A stretch of DNA of 15,413 nt, from assembly GCA_031278395.1 (NCBI GenBank), contig JAITKM010000022.1, positions 1 through 15,413 of the forward strand, given 5' to 3'. The notes beneath the pieces are model-generated. The model ran no database searches. It was not told the DNA's origin and was given only the letters and a program-made list of their open reading frames with translations. Shown piece after piece: positions 1-6,911 of the stretch. The DNA comes from Deltaproteobacteria bacterium (GTDB lineage: Bacteria > Bdellovibrionota_C > UBA2361 > SZUA-149 > JAITKM01). Position 1 is the first letter of the stretch, and each line of letters begins with the position of its first letter. A program made the position numbers and the translations under genes.

Positions 1-274
1 CATAAATTTCGGTGGAAACTTTAAAAAATTAAAAACGATAAAGTAAAATTTGGAGCATTTTTTTTCAATCAGAAAATCATAACAAAAACTTAAAGTTAAA
101 AATAAGCTTAAAGTAACCCCATACCAGAAAAAAGCCAAAAACCCCATACCAGAAAAAAGCCAAAAGATAAATTCAGGAATATCGACATTTGTTTAGTATG
201 AAACTTATTTTTCTTTTAACCGATAAGGGCGGAGGCAGACAAGCTCAAGCTGAATATTTTAATTTAAAAACATT
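1..274. other. AT-rich leader upstream of the T3SS genes, largely non-coding
   Basis: I see no full gene here. Frame 2 is open from base 2 to a TAA at 44-46 (14 codons, ending LKTIK), which could be the tail of an upstream gene but is too short to support. A 26-codon reading frame runs from ATG at 198 to a TGA at 276-278 and overlaps the next start codon as ATGA. It may be a leader peptide coupled to the downstream gene, or chance. No convincing -35/-10 pair stands out; tcgaca at 182-187 followed 17 bases later by ttattt at 205-210 is weak. A short tandem repeat lies at 115-165. Confidence 0.5.
115..165. repeat. Two tandem copies of a 25-bp unit
   Basis: The unit containing ACCCCATACCAGAAAAAAGC occurs twice with a period of exactly 25 bases and no mismatch (115-140 matches 140-165). 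It lies 33 bases before the small ATG frame at 198. Two copies only, so it is a local duplication rather than an array. It might bind a regulator twice (helical spacing is about 2.4 turns), but nothing else in the sequence shows that. Confidence 0.85.
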
Positions 275-742
275 ATGAACAATTTAAATCCTAAACATTT
301 TGAATTTGTAGCGAAGAGGCATGAATTAGAGATTAGCCATAATTTAAAGCTTGTCAATTTAGTTAAAGCGGAACTCTACAATCTAGCTCAAACCCAAAAA
401 ATTTATAGAGGTTATACCAAATTACTTAACTCTAAGCCGCAGCCTACCTTTAAATCGTCGATAAATTCACTCAAGCAGGAGCGCGAATTTGCACTGTTTT
501 GTGAAGTTTTAAAGAATAAAGTTACTCTGCTTTCAGAGCAGTTAGCTGAGCCGATTAAAACACATCAAGCCAAAATAGCTGCTTTATTAAAGAATAGTCA
601 GTTATCGCAGCGAAAACGAGAAGTTCTTTTAAATAAAATAAAACAAATTAAGCGTCTGCAAAAACTAATTTGCGAAAACAACGACTCTGCAGACTTAGAA
701 GATAAACTTGCATTTAAAAGCGCAACCAATCATGAATTTTGA
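275..742 (+). CDS. SctO/FliJ-like coiled-coil T3SS stalk protein (probable)
   Basis: A 155-residue, very lysine-rich, all-helical protein with no membrane segment or signal peptide. Two long heptad-like stretches (about residues 10-50 and 65-140) would give the helical hairpin typical of SctO/YscO and flagellar FliJ, whose usual length is about 150. In those families the protein sits in the central pore of the SctN ATPase and links it to SctV. The family has almost no sequence signature, so the call rests on length, charge, predicted helicity and position directly before sctR. No Shine-Dalgarno is visible, but the ATG at 275 overlaps the TGA of a 26-codon frame (ATGA), so coupled translation is possible. 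SctP and SctQ, which often lie between sctO and sctR, are absent here. An alternative is a different small coiled-coil T3SS component such as an SctL fragment. Confidence 0.5.
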   Translation: MNNLNPKHFEFVAKRHELEISHNLKLVNLVKAELYNLAQTQKIYRGYTKLLNSKPQPTFKSSINSLKQEREFALFCEVLKNKVTLLSEQLAEPIKTHQAKIAALLKNSQLSQRKREVLLNKIKQIKRLQKLICENNDSADLEDKLAFKSATNHEF

Positions 743-1475
743 TTTAAATAATTTTCCAATTCCTTTAGATAGCCCGCTAACCAGCATTGGCGTATTTTTT
801 GTGCTGGCTTGCATTCCGCTTTTCTTGTTGTGTTTTACCTCGTTTATTAAATTAAATGTAGTTTTTAACATTTTGCGCAACGCCTTGGGGGTCGGGCAAA
901 TCCCTTCTGCTTCGATTGTTTTTATTATGTCGTTTGTGCTAGCTATTTATATTTTTGCGCCTGTGGCTAGCGAAATTAAAACTACAATCATGCCGGTTTT
1001 ACAAGAAAAAATTACAACAAATAAAAAAACAAAAAATTTAAACCTAGATTTAGAAGCCCTCTTACAAATAGCTACTCAAGCGTCACAACCCCTCCAAACC
1101 TTTCTGGCAGAAAATAGCCGCCTTAAAGAAAGAGTTTTTTTTGCTACTCTAAAAGATCAAAGACATAAAGATAAATTAACTGTTCAGGATGTTATTACTT
1201 GTCAGGCAGCTACCCACGATTGTGAAATAGCAGGTGAAAATCTTTTCTCAATGTTGCCCGCATTTTTGGTTTCTGAACTGCGCCTAGCTTTTATTATTGG
1301 GTTTATGTTGTCAGTGCCATTTTTAGTGGTGGATTTAATAGTTAGTAATATTCTCTTAGCTCTAAATATGACCATGCTTAGCCCACAAGTCGTGTCAGCG
1401 CCGCTTAAAATTTTGTTATTTGTTTTATCCGATGCTTGGTATTTATTATGTAAGAGTTTAGTCTTAGGAAACTAA
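732..1475 (+). CDS. sctR: T3SS inner-membrane export-gate protein SctR (YscR/FliP family)
   Basis: SctR forms the pentameric core of the export gate in the inner membrane with SctS and SctT. The protein shows the family pattern: an N-terminal membrane segment followed by TSFIKLNVVFNILRNALGVG, a second membrane segment ending in APVASEI, a hydrophilic loop of about 85 residues, then LPAFLVSELRLAFIIGFMLS and DLIVSNILLALNMTMLSP. The DLIVSN and MLSP stretches match the secretion (SctR) rather than the flagellar (FliP) version. I chose ATG at 732, which overlaps the preceding gene by 11 bases. The longer alternative begins with TTG at 708 and adds eight residues, with a weak AGAAG upstream. The hydrophilic loop is slightly long and carries CQAATHDC, two cysteines not usual at this place. 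The protein looks complete and functional. Confidence 0.9.
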   Translation: MNFDLNNFPIPLDSPLTSIGVFFVLACIPLFLLCFTSFIKLNVVFNILRNALGVGQIPSASIVFIMSFVLAIYIFAPVASEIKTTIMPVLQEKITTNKKTKNLNLDLEALLQIATQASQPLQTFLAENSRLKERVFFATLKDQRHKDKLTVQDVITCQAATHDCEIAGENLFSMLPAFLVSELRLAFIIGFMLSVPFLVVDLIVSNILLALNMTMLSPQVVSAPLKILLFVLSDAWYLLCKSLVLGN

Positions 1476-1504
1476 GCGTTAATTTTTATAACCACAAAGA
1501 AAGT

Positions 1505-1536
1505 CTCCCTCTTAATGGAGGGAGGGCGTGGAGGAG
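1505..1536 (+). promoter_or_regulatory. CTCCCTC/GAGGGAG hairpin beside the sctS ribosome binding site
   Basis: A perfect 7-bp inverted repeat, 1505-1511 with 1518-1524 and a 6-base loop, lies between sctR and sctS. The purine-rich 3' arm runs into GGAGG at 1530-1534, 4 bases before the sctS ATG. The pyrimidine arm could also pair with the ribosome binding site. A similar CCCCTC...GAGGGAGGG block precedes the porin gene at 13288, so this looks like a small dispersed repeat in the genome. Confidence 0.6.
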
Positions 1537-1538
1537 TT

Positions 1539-1802
1539 ATGAATTATGAATTAATCGCTATTTTATTTGACGGTTTAGTGTTGGTGATCGTGCTGTCTAG
1601 TCTTCCGCTAGGCACAGCTTTTATTGTAGGCGTGATTTCTAGTATTTTACAAACTGCGACGCAAATTCAGGAGCAAACTATTTCTTTAATTGCCAAATGG
1701 GTTGCAATAGTTATGGTGTTCTTGATTTTTGGGGCTTGGATGGGTGAACAATTGGTTGATTTTTTTGTGCTAAGTTTTAGTAGTCGAGACAGGTCATGGT
1801 AG
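1539..1802 (+). CDS. sctS: T3SS export-gate protein SctS (YscS/FliQ family)
   Basis: SctS is a small helical-hairpin protein; four copies pack around the SctR/SctT core of the export gate. This protein has 87 residues, the normal length (about 88), with two membrane segments at roughly 12-36 and 51-72. Between them is the diagnostic ILQTATQIQEQTISLIAKW loop, which matches the QIQEQTL(S/T)F..K signature of the family. I start it at ATG 1539 (MNYELI) because a strong GGAGG lies just upstream. A longer in-frame start at 1515 would add eight residues read from the hairpin and Shine-Dalgarno region and is unlikely. The gene ends within the start of sctT (7-base overlap), indicating one transcript with coupled translation. 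Confidence 0.9.
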   Translation: MNYELIAILFDGLVLVIVLSSLPLGTAFIVGVISSILQTATQIQEQTISLIAKWVAIVMVFLIFGAWMGEQLVDFFVLSFSSRDRSW

Positions 1803-2485
1803 TTATATTTTTTCTATTATTTGTGCGATTTTTTAGCGCCTTAATTATATTTTCTATTCTCAGAACGTATCTTAAAATATCGGGCATTTTAGCGCTGGCT
1901 TTGGGGTTAAGTTTTTTTTGCTTATCTTTGATAGATTTTAGCCAAGTATCTAGTGCGGGCTTGTCTAATCCTGAATTAGTCTTTTTAACCCTGCGCGAAA
2001 TCTGGATTGGCATTTTGCAAGCTTTACCACTAGCCTTAGCCTTAGAAAGTTTTGCACTCACTGGTAGAATGGTTGATGTTAGTCGTGGGGCGCAACTGGC
2101 AGAGCAGTTATTTCCCGGCTCGCTGGTGCGTATGTCGGTTTGCGAAAATGCTTTTTTATTAGCAGGTTTTGTGCTGGTTTTTGCAAGTGGCGGGTATCAG
2201 TTCTTGATTCTTAATTTAATTGATTCGCTTACTATTTTAGAGCTGGGTAACCTAAAGCAGGCAGCAGTCTTTGATATTTTACAAATTATTAAAACCTCTA
2301 GTCGGGCAATTGAATATGGAATATGCCTGGCTTTGCCAGTAGTGATTTTATGTTGGCTAGTTGATATTTTAGGTGCAGTAGCGAGCAGAATGTTTGAAAA
2401 GCTCAATCTTATGATGGAAATAACGCTTATCAAATTAATCTTGGGTTTAGGAGTGTTAGTAATAGCGTCGCGGGGGTATTTGTGA
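1796..2485 (+). CDS. sctT: T3SS export-gate protein SctT (YscT/FliR family), first copy
   Basis: SctT is the single-copy, SctR/SctS-like fusion protein of the export gate. The product has 229 residues, somewhat shorter than the usual 250-260, almost wholly hydrophobic with about six to seven membrane segments. Family landmarks are ALALESFALTGRMVDVSRGA near residues 80-100, where other members have the GxxID..RG motif, and a following P (LFPGSLV). ATG at 1796 overlaps sctS by 7 bases, and the gene overlaps sctU by 4 (GTGA). The order sctR-sctS-sctT-sctU is the standard one for both T3SS and flagella; the SctR and SctS sequences place this set with the T3SS. A second, distant copy lies at 7255-8013. 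Confidence 0.85.
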   Translation: MVVIFFLLFVRFFSALIIFSILRTYLKISGILALALGLSFFCLSLIDFSQVSSAGLSNPELVFLTLREIWIGILQALPLALALESFALTGRMVDVSRGAQLAEQLFPGSLVRMSVCENAFLLAGFVLVFASGGYQFLILNLIDSLTILELGNLKQAAVFDILQIIKTSSRAIEYGICLALPVVILCWLVDILGAVASRMFEKLNLMMEITLIKLILGLGVLVIASRGYL

Positions 2486-3312
2486 ACAAACCTTTTCCGC
2501 CGTCAGCCAGAAAATTGAAGAAAGCTAGAGAAGATGGGGATTTAGTCAAAAGCGCTGATTTTAGCAAAGCGATTATTTTTGCAGTTGGAATAATATATTT
2601 ATTCTGTAGTTCCGCTAAGCTTTCCCGCTTGGGAGATTTAACTGTTGAAAGTTTAACTTTAATTTCAGGCATTACTACTGATTCCAATGTATCTCAAGAG
2701 CTTTTTAGTTTTTTAAATCGGGGGCTTACCTTAGGTTTAGAGTTGGTTTTACCTTTGTTTGGAATTATTGTGGCGACTGCAGTTTTAGCTGGAATTTTGC
2801 AGGTTGGTTTTTATTGGCAGACTAAACTACTGGTTCCTAATTTAACTAAATTTAATCCAGTTAAAAATTTGAAAAAACTTTTAAGTCTGAATGAGGAAGG
2901 CAGTGAGCATAATATTTTTTTGGCTAAAATAATATATGATATTTTTAAAATTAGTTTAACGCTGTTGCTGTTATTGGTTGTGGGTTATTGGATAGTTAGT
3001 TTTTATTTAGCAAATTTGGGTCCGGGTTATGATTGGATGGGGTTACTTATTTTATTTAAGCACAGCTTAAAAATTTTGGCGCCAATTTTAATCCTTATCT
3101 GTGGTGTAGTAGGTATTTTGGATTTAGCCTTAGAAAGACGGCGCAGAACCAAACGACTACAGATGGATTTAGAAGAGCTCAAAAAAGAATTTAAAGAAAC
3201 TGAAGGTAATCCGGAAATTATAAGCCTACGCAAACAATTGCAACGCGAAATCGCCTTACAAAATATTTTACAAAATATTAGAAAATCTAAAGTCTTAATT
3301 GTTAATAAGTAA
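2482..3312 (+). CDS. sctU: T3SS export-apparatus protein SctU (YscU/FlhB family), lacking the autocleavage domain
   Basis: SctU wraps the export gate and, by self-cleavage between Asn and Pro of NPTH, switches the substrates that are exported. Family members have about 350 residues; this one has 276. Visible parts: FPPSARKLKKAREDGDLVKS (residues 5-24, the conserved N-terminal cytoplasmic motif), four membrane segments (about 28-45, 85-110, 155-176, 196-216), the loop LTKFNPVKNLKKLLS (121-135), and the linker KKEFKETEGNPEIISLRKQL (234-253). The protein ends VLIVNK. In relatives the same place reads V(I/V)V(T/N)NPTH, so N275 aligns with the Asn of NPTH and the stop follows one codon later. The remaining C-terminal domain (SctU-CC) is absent in every frame downstream. 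The product thus resembles the N-terminal fragment left after cleavage. GTG start at 2482, coupled to sctT. Confidence 0.88.
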   Translation: MNKPFPPSARKLKKAREDGDLVKSADFSKAIIFAVGIIYLFCSSAKLSRLGDLTVESLTLISGITTDSNVSQELFSFLNRGLTLGLELVLPLFGIIVATAVLAGILQVGFYWQTKLLVPNLTKFNPVKNLKKLLSLNEEGSEHNIFLAKIIYDIFKISLTLLLLLVVGYWIVSFYLANLGPGYDWMGLLILFKHSLKILAPILILICGVVGILDLALERRRRTKRLQMDLEELKKEFKETEGNPEIISLRKQLQREIALQNILQNIRKSKVLIVNK

Positions 3313-3549
3313 GTATTATGACAAAATCTGTTTCCTTGCCATCTGCACGCACTGGATTAAAATGCGAAACATAAAATTTGACGGAGATAATTTTTGATAT
3401 AATCTACTTCTTAAAAAAACGCAGGGTGATAGATAGTTAGAGGCTAAATAATTACTAACAAACCTTAATAAAATGCCTAACCTTGCATCTTTTTGATTTT
3501 TATATTAATTCTTGCCTCGTTTGTATATTAACTTTTAGCAGTAAAAGCA
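3313..3549 (+). promoter_or_regulatory. Intergenic region with an extended -10 promoter for the histidine kinase gene
   Basis: TGATATAAT at 3395-3403 is a perfect extended -10 (TGnTATAAT). A TTGACG lies at 3378-3383, but the 14-base gap is shorter than the usual 17, so the extended -10 probably does most of the work. Transcription would start near 3410, leaving a leader of about 140 bases. Within it GTTAGaGGC (3436-3444) can pair with GCCTAAC (3475-3481), followed by TCTTTTTG and more T, which could be a terminator for the sctU transcript or an attenuator. An 18-codon frame at 3318-3374 has no support. No SctU C-terminal domain is encoded here. Confidence 0.5.
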
Positions 3550-6500
3550 GTGTCTTCATTTTTTGGAAATCATAAAGGCTATCTTCGCTATTATAATTTT
3601 GTAGAGAAACTTTTTTCTACAACTGAAGTTTCAGCTCTGCTGCAGTTAGGTTGTTCATTTATCTGTAAAACTATTCATTTTTCTAGCGCTTATCTTTTTA
3701 TCGTAGATAAAAAAAACAATGATGTTTTGTTAGAAAGCCAATGGTCTAAAGCAGCAGCACTAGATACAGTTGGTGAAACTGCAATTTTTAAAATTAATAA
3801 ATTTGTTTATCATCAAACTAAAAAAAGTAACGGGCTAATCGCAGCCAAAGATGCTAGTCGTGAAAATAATTTTGCGCTAGTTCATAACGAATTGCGCTTG
3901 CTACATATCAAATCACTGATGTCTTTTGAAATTATGAATACAGCGGATTGCTATGGTCTACTTGTGTTTTATAATTTTAATCACCTGCGCGAGCTAAACA
4001 AAGTCGCCATTATTCATCTTGAAAAAATGATTAATGTTTTTTCTAGAGCCTTAACTAGAACATATCATACCCAGTTAAAACTTTCCCAGCTCGAACACTT
4101 ATCAGCTGCAGCTAATAATTCCTTAGACGCCCTGATTCAATTTGATCCCCAAGGTAAAATTGTTTTTACTAATCAACAACTCACCACCTTAGTTGGCAAA
4201 AGCCTCGATGAACTAAAACAACAAAATTGCGACCAATTTATTGAGACATACGTGTTTGAACCAGACCGTTTAAAAGTGGTGCAAAATTATCGACAAGTTT
4301 GGAGCCTACAAGAAAGAGTTGAACCTTTTGAATATCGTTTCAAAAAATTAGGTACGAATGATCTAGTTTGGGTACAAACAATTATTTTTCCTATTTATCG
4401 ATATCCAGAGAACTCCTATCAGCGCCAACCTGAGTTTTTAGCAACTAATCAAGATACAAAGTTAACGGCTAGCAGTAGACGTTTGGCGCGTGGTAGAACT
4501 AATGAAGAAATAATGGTTCGGCATGTTCACCCTAAACTAATCGGGGTGCAAACTATTTTAATTGAAATTCCCACCCCTTCAAAACTAACTAATCCAGTGG
4601 ATTTTCTTCTACCAAAATTACAAGCTAATTCTGATTTTGCTGGGGCGCTGTTATTAACTCTCGACCAAGATTTTGCAGTTAAAAGTTATAATCTTAAAGC
4701 TCAGGAATTTTTTGAGCTACAAGCTAATCAAAAACAGGTTTTACCAGAACTGCTTTCAGAGCAAACTAAAGCGGAATTTATGGTTGAATTGAATCGCTCG
4801 CGCCAAGCTAAAACCGAATGTTTAGTGAATGTGCAAAATCGCTGGGCGAGTTGGGTTTTATTTAATTGCTTGCCCATTTTTGACGTTTATAAAAGCCAAG
4901 TTAAGGGGTGGGAAATTATTGGCATTAATAATTCTGCAAATTATGAAAGATTGCAATTATTTTCTGCGCAATCTGAACGTTATAAGACTTTGCTAAGTAT
5001 AGCTGGCGCCTTAAATGGAGTTGTTCACCCTCGTGCAATTTTAAGAAAATCTTTGCTGGAACTAGCTAATATCTTAAACGCTAAAGCCACACTGGGTTAT
5101 TTAAAGTCTGACGAGCAAGCTGGGCAGTTTATAGTTTGTTCGGGCTTGAACGACGAAAACTTTAAGCAAATTCAGTCTGATACTGGTTTAAAACAACTGT
5201 TTAATTATGCCCTTGAATATAACAAGGCAGTGATTATTCCGGAGTTGGCAACTGAAAAACGTTTGAGTGAATTTTATCGCTTCAATGCGGCGCTAAAGTC
5301 TGTTTTAGTTTTACCTTTAATTAGTGAAGATGAAGTTATTGGCGCTATTGGCTTGTTGCGCTCCTGTGCCGAAGTTTTTACTTTAGCAGATATTCAAAAT
5401 TGTGCTAGCGCTATAACGCAAATTGCTTTGGCTTTAAGGCTCGCTAAAAATTTTGAAATTTTAAAAGAGCAGGTTATTAATCTTTCTATTTTAAACAAAA
5501 TTAGCAAAAGTATTTTACAAGCTGAAAACCTTAGCACTGCTTTAAAAGACGTGTTTTATTGTTTAAACCAAGAGTTTAAACTGCGCTGGCTCTGGTTAGG
5601 TATATTTTCGGATCAGCAAGATAGATTAGTTCGGCAAATTAGCTTGCAAGCTACTGAGGAGCTAATTGTTGTCGAGCAGGAACAGGAATTAAAAGAACTA
5701 AAAAATCCACTGACACTGCTTTTGCAGCAGAACTGCATCTTGGAAGTTAAATCTTTTCAAGGGCTGTTTGCTGAAGAAGTTGAGCAAAGTCTAAAGCCTT
5801 ATACCGCTAGCGCAGACGTTTTATGTTTTCCGATTATTACGGAGCAAAATAAAATTGTGGGCGTGTTATCAGTTTTAAAAGCGGACTCGCCAAGTGATAA
5901 GCGAGTTGAGTTGTTTGAAAAAGTTGCTAACGAGTTAGCAGGGCTATTTTTGCCAGCGGTCAGTCGAGCTAAATTAGCCAAAGAGTATGAGCTGAGTTCT
6001 AATTTGAATTTATTAGTTGCAGGCGTGGCGCACAATTTTAATAATTTACTACAAGGAATTTTGGGAGAAATTTCCCTGTTGCGAGTGCAATATACGACGG
6101 ATGAAACAATTTCAAAGGCGCTTTTACAAATCAAGCAAGCTACAGAGAAGGGGGCAGGTTTAATTAAGGAGTTGGGTAAATTGCCCAATAAACCTCAAAA
6201 AGGCGTGGAAAGTTTAAATCTGACTTCGGTAATTAATAGGTTAAAGGGGCGGTTAAAAAAATTAGTTTCGCGGGGTCATAGCTTAAGTTTTAACTTAGCA
6301 GCGGAGAAAATTTTTATTAAAATTAATCTTGAGCAATTGCAAGAAATTTTAACGCAATTAATCAATAACGCGGTTTTTGCTATGCCTAATGGTGGCACCA
6401 TTGAAATTAAAACTGAAAAATTAATGTCCGATGACGCTCAAAATTTAGGTTTGGCAGCTGGAAAATATGGAGTTTTAACAGTTAAAGATAATGGTGTTGG

Positions 6501-6702
6501 CATGTCGCAAAAAGTTTTGGAGCAATGTGTTAATCCATTTTTTACTACCAAGAGTCTGGATAGTGTGACGAATTTAGGGACTAATGGGAGTGGGTTAGGT
6601 CTGGCGATTGTTAAATCATATGTCGAAAGCAACGGTGGCAAGCTTGAAATTCAAAGTGCCTTAGGAGTTGGTACAACAATTAAAATCTTCTTTCCTGCGT
6701 AG
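3550..6702 (+). CDS. Soluble multi-GAF/PAS sensor histidine kinase (orphan)
   Basis: A 1050-residue kinase without membrane segments or signal peptide, so it should sense a cytoplasmic signal and phosphorylate a response regulator encoded elsewhere. Reading order: GAF-like region (about 10-170); PAS (about 178-300, with LDALIQFDPQGKIVFTNQQL); a linker; second PAS-like region (about 360-465); GAF (about 476-630); GAF (about 645-800); then the kinase core. The phospho-accepting histidine is H828 in GVAHNFNNLL, the H-box form seen in kinases with GVAHDFNN, with Asn in place of Asp. The ATP-binding lid follows: N box LINNAVFAM (N939/N940), G1 DNGVGM (D980), F box NPFFTTK, G2 GSGLGLAIV (from 1013). 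All catalytic residues are present. No receiver domain is fused and no response regulator lies in the window. Start is GTG 3550; an in-frame TAA at 3529 excludes a longer version, and the next ATG is about 125 codons inside. The Shine-Dalgarno is weak. Confidence 0.9.
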   Translation: MSSFFGNHKGYLRYYNFVEKLFSTTEVSALLQLGCSFICKTIHFSSAYLFIVDKKNNDVLLESQWSKAAALDTVGETAIFKINKFVYHQTKKSNGLIAAKDASRENNFALVHNELRLLHIKSLMSFEIMNTADCYGLLVFYNFNHLRELNKVAIIHLEKMINVFSRALTRTYHTQLKLSQLEHLSAAANNSLDALIQFDPQGKIVFTNQQLTTLVGKSLDELKQQNCDQFIETYVFEPDRLKVVQNYRQVWSLQERVEPFEYRFKKLGTNDLVWVQTIIFPIYRYPENSYQRQPEFLATNQDTKLTASSRRLARGRTNEEIMVRHVHPKLIGVQTILIEIPTPSKLTNPVDFLLPKLQANSDFAGALLLTLDQDFAVKSYNLKAQEFFELQANQKQVLPELLSEQTKAEFMVELNRSRQAKTECLVNVQNRWASWVLFNCLPIFDVYKSQVKGWEIIGINNSANYERLQLFSAQSERYKTLLSIAGALNGVVHPRAILRKSLLELANILNAKATLGYLKSDEQAGQFIVCSGLNDENFKQIQSDTGLKQLFNYALEYNKAVIIPELATEKRLSEFYRFNAALKSVLVLPLISEDEVIGAIGLLRSCAEVFTLADIQNCASAITQIALALRLAKNFEILKEQVINLSILNKISKSILQAENLSTALKDVFYCLNQEFKLRWLWLGIFSDQQDRLVRQISLQATEELIVVEQEQELKELKNPLTLLLQQNCILEVKSFQGLFAEEVEQSLKPYTASADVLCFPIITEQNKIVGVLSVLKADSPSDKRVELFEKVANELAGLFLPAVSRAKLAKEYELSSNLNLLVAGVAHNFNNLLQGILGEISLLRVQYTTDETISKALLQIKQATEKGAGLIKELGKLPNKPQKGVESLNLTSVINRLKGRLKKLVSRGHSLSFNLAAEKIFIKINLEQLQEILTQLINNAVFAMPNGGTIEIKTEKLMSDDAQNLGLAAGKYGVLTVKDNGVGMSQKVLEQCVNPFFTTKSLDSVTNLGTNGSGLGLAIVKSYVESNGGKLEIQSALGVGTTIKIFFPA

Positions 6703-6794
6703 TAATCTAGCGCATTTTTAATCCGTTTAGACAGAAAGAAAAGGAGCATTATTTTATTTGCCTCTAAAGAATTTAGATAGTAGATTTTATAGTT

Positions 6795-6830
6795 ACTAGG
6801 TAAAAAAACTTGTGACTTTTTTTACCTAGT
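6795..6830 (+). terminator. Hairpin with A/T tracts after the kinase gene (terminator, both directions)
   Basis: ACTAGGTAAAAAAA (6795-6808) pairs perfectly over 14 bp with 6817-6830, leaving an 8-base loop. The 3' arm carries seven T in a row. It lies about 90 bases after the kinase stop codon and before the next gene. The stem is AT-rich, so its strength is uncertain, and the symmetry would allow an operator instead. Confidence 0.55.
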
Positions 6831-6835
6831 GATAA

Positions 6836-6887
6836 AAAACCAATTTTATCACATCTTAATTTTAAGATATTTTTTAAAATTGGTTTT
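6836..6887. repeat. Second inverted repeat, nested, just before the DKNYY-like gene
   Basis: AAAACCAATTTTA (6836-6848) pairs perfectly over 13 bp with 6875-6887. Inside it ATCTTAA (6853-6859) pairs with TTAAGAT (6862-6868), so the whole block can fold as a long hairpin or cruciform. It ends 24 bases before the start codon at 6912 and so falls in the promoter or leader of that gene. It could be an operator, or a trace of a small inserted element. Confidence 0.6.
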
Positions 6888-6911
6888 ATAAAAAGATACA
6901 AAGAGGACACG

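Noticed and set aside
2-46. Tail of an upstream gene
   Set aside because: Only 14 codons are inside the window, with nothing recognisable; mentioned in the leader entry but not called.
115-165. CRISPR array
   Set aside because: Only two directly adjacent copies without spacers.
1515-1538. Longer N-terminus for SctS
   Set aside because: It would translate the hairpin and the ribosome binding site; the ATG at 1539 gives the normal family length.
3318-3374. 18-codon frame starting MTKSVSLP after sctU
   Set aside because: No ribosome binding site, too short, and no similarity to a known domain.
3313-3549. A continuation of SctU (NPTH and C-terminal domain) in another frame after the stop at 3312
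   Set aside because: All three forward frames were read; no NPTH or following beta-rich domain appears, and stops come quickly. The truncation is not a simple frameshift.
5799-6188. 129-codon open frame on the minus strand
   Set aside because: It lies fully inside the kinase gene, has no start signal and no domain-like sequence; a shadow of the coding frame.
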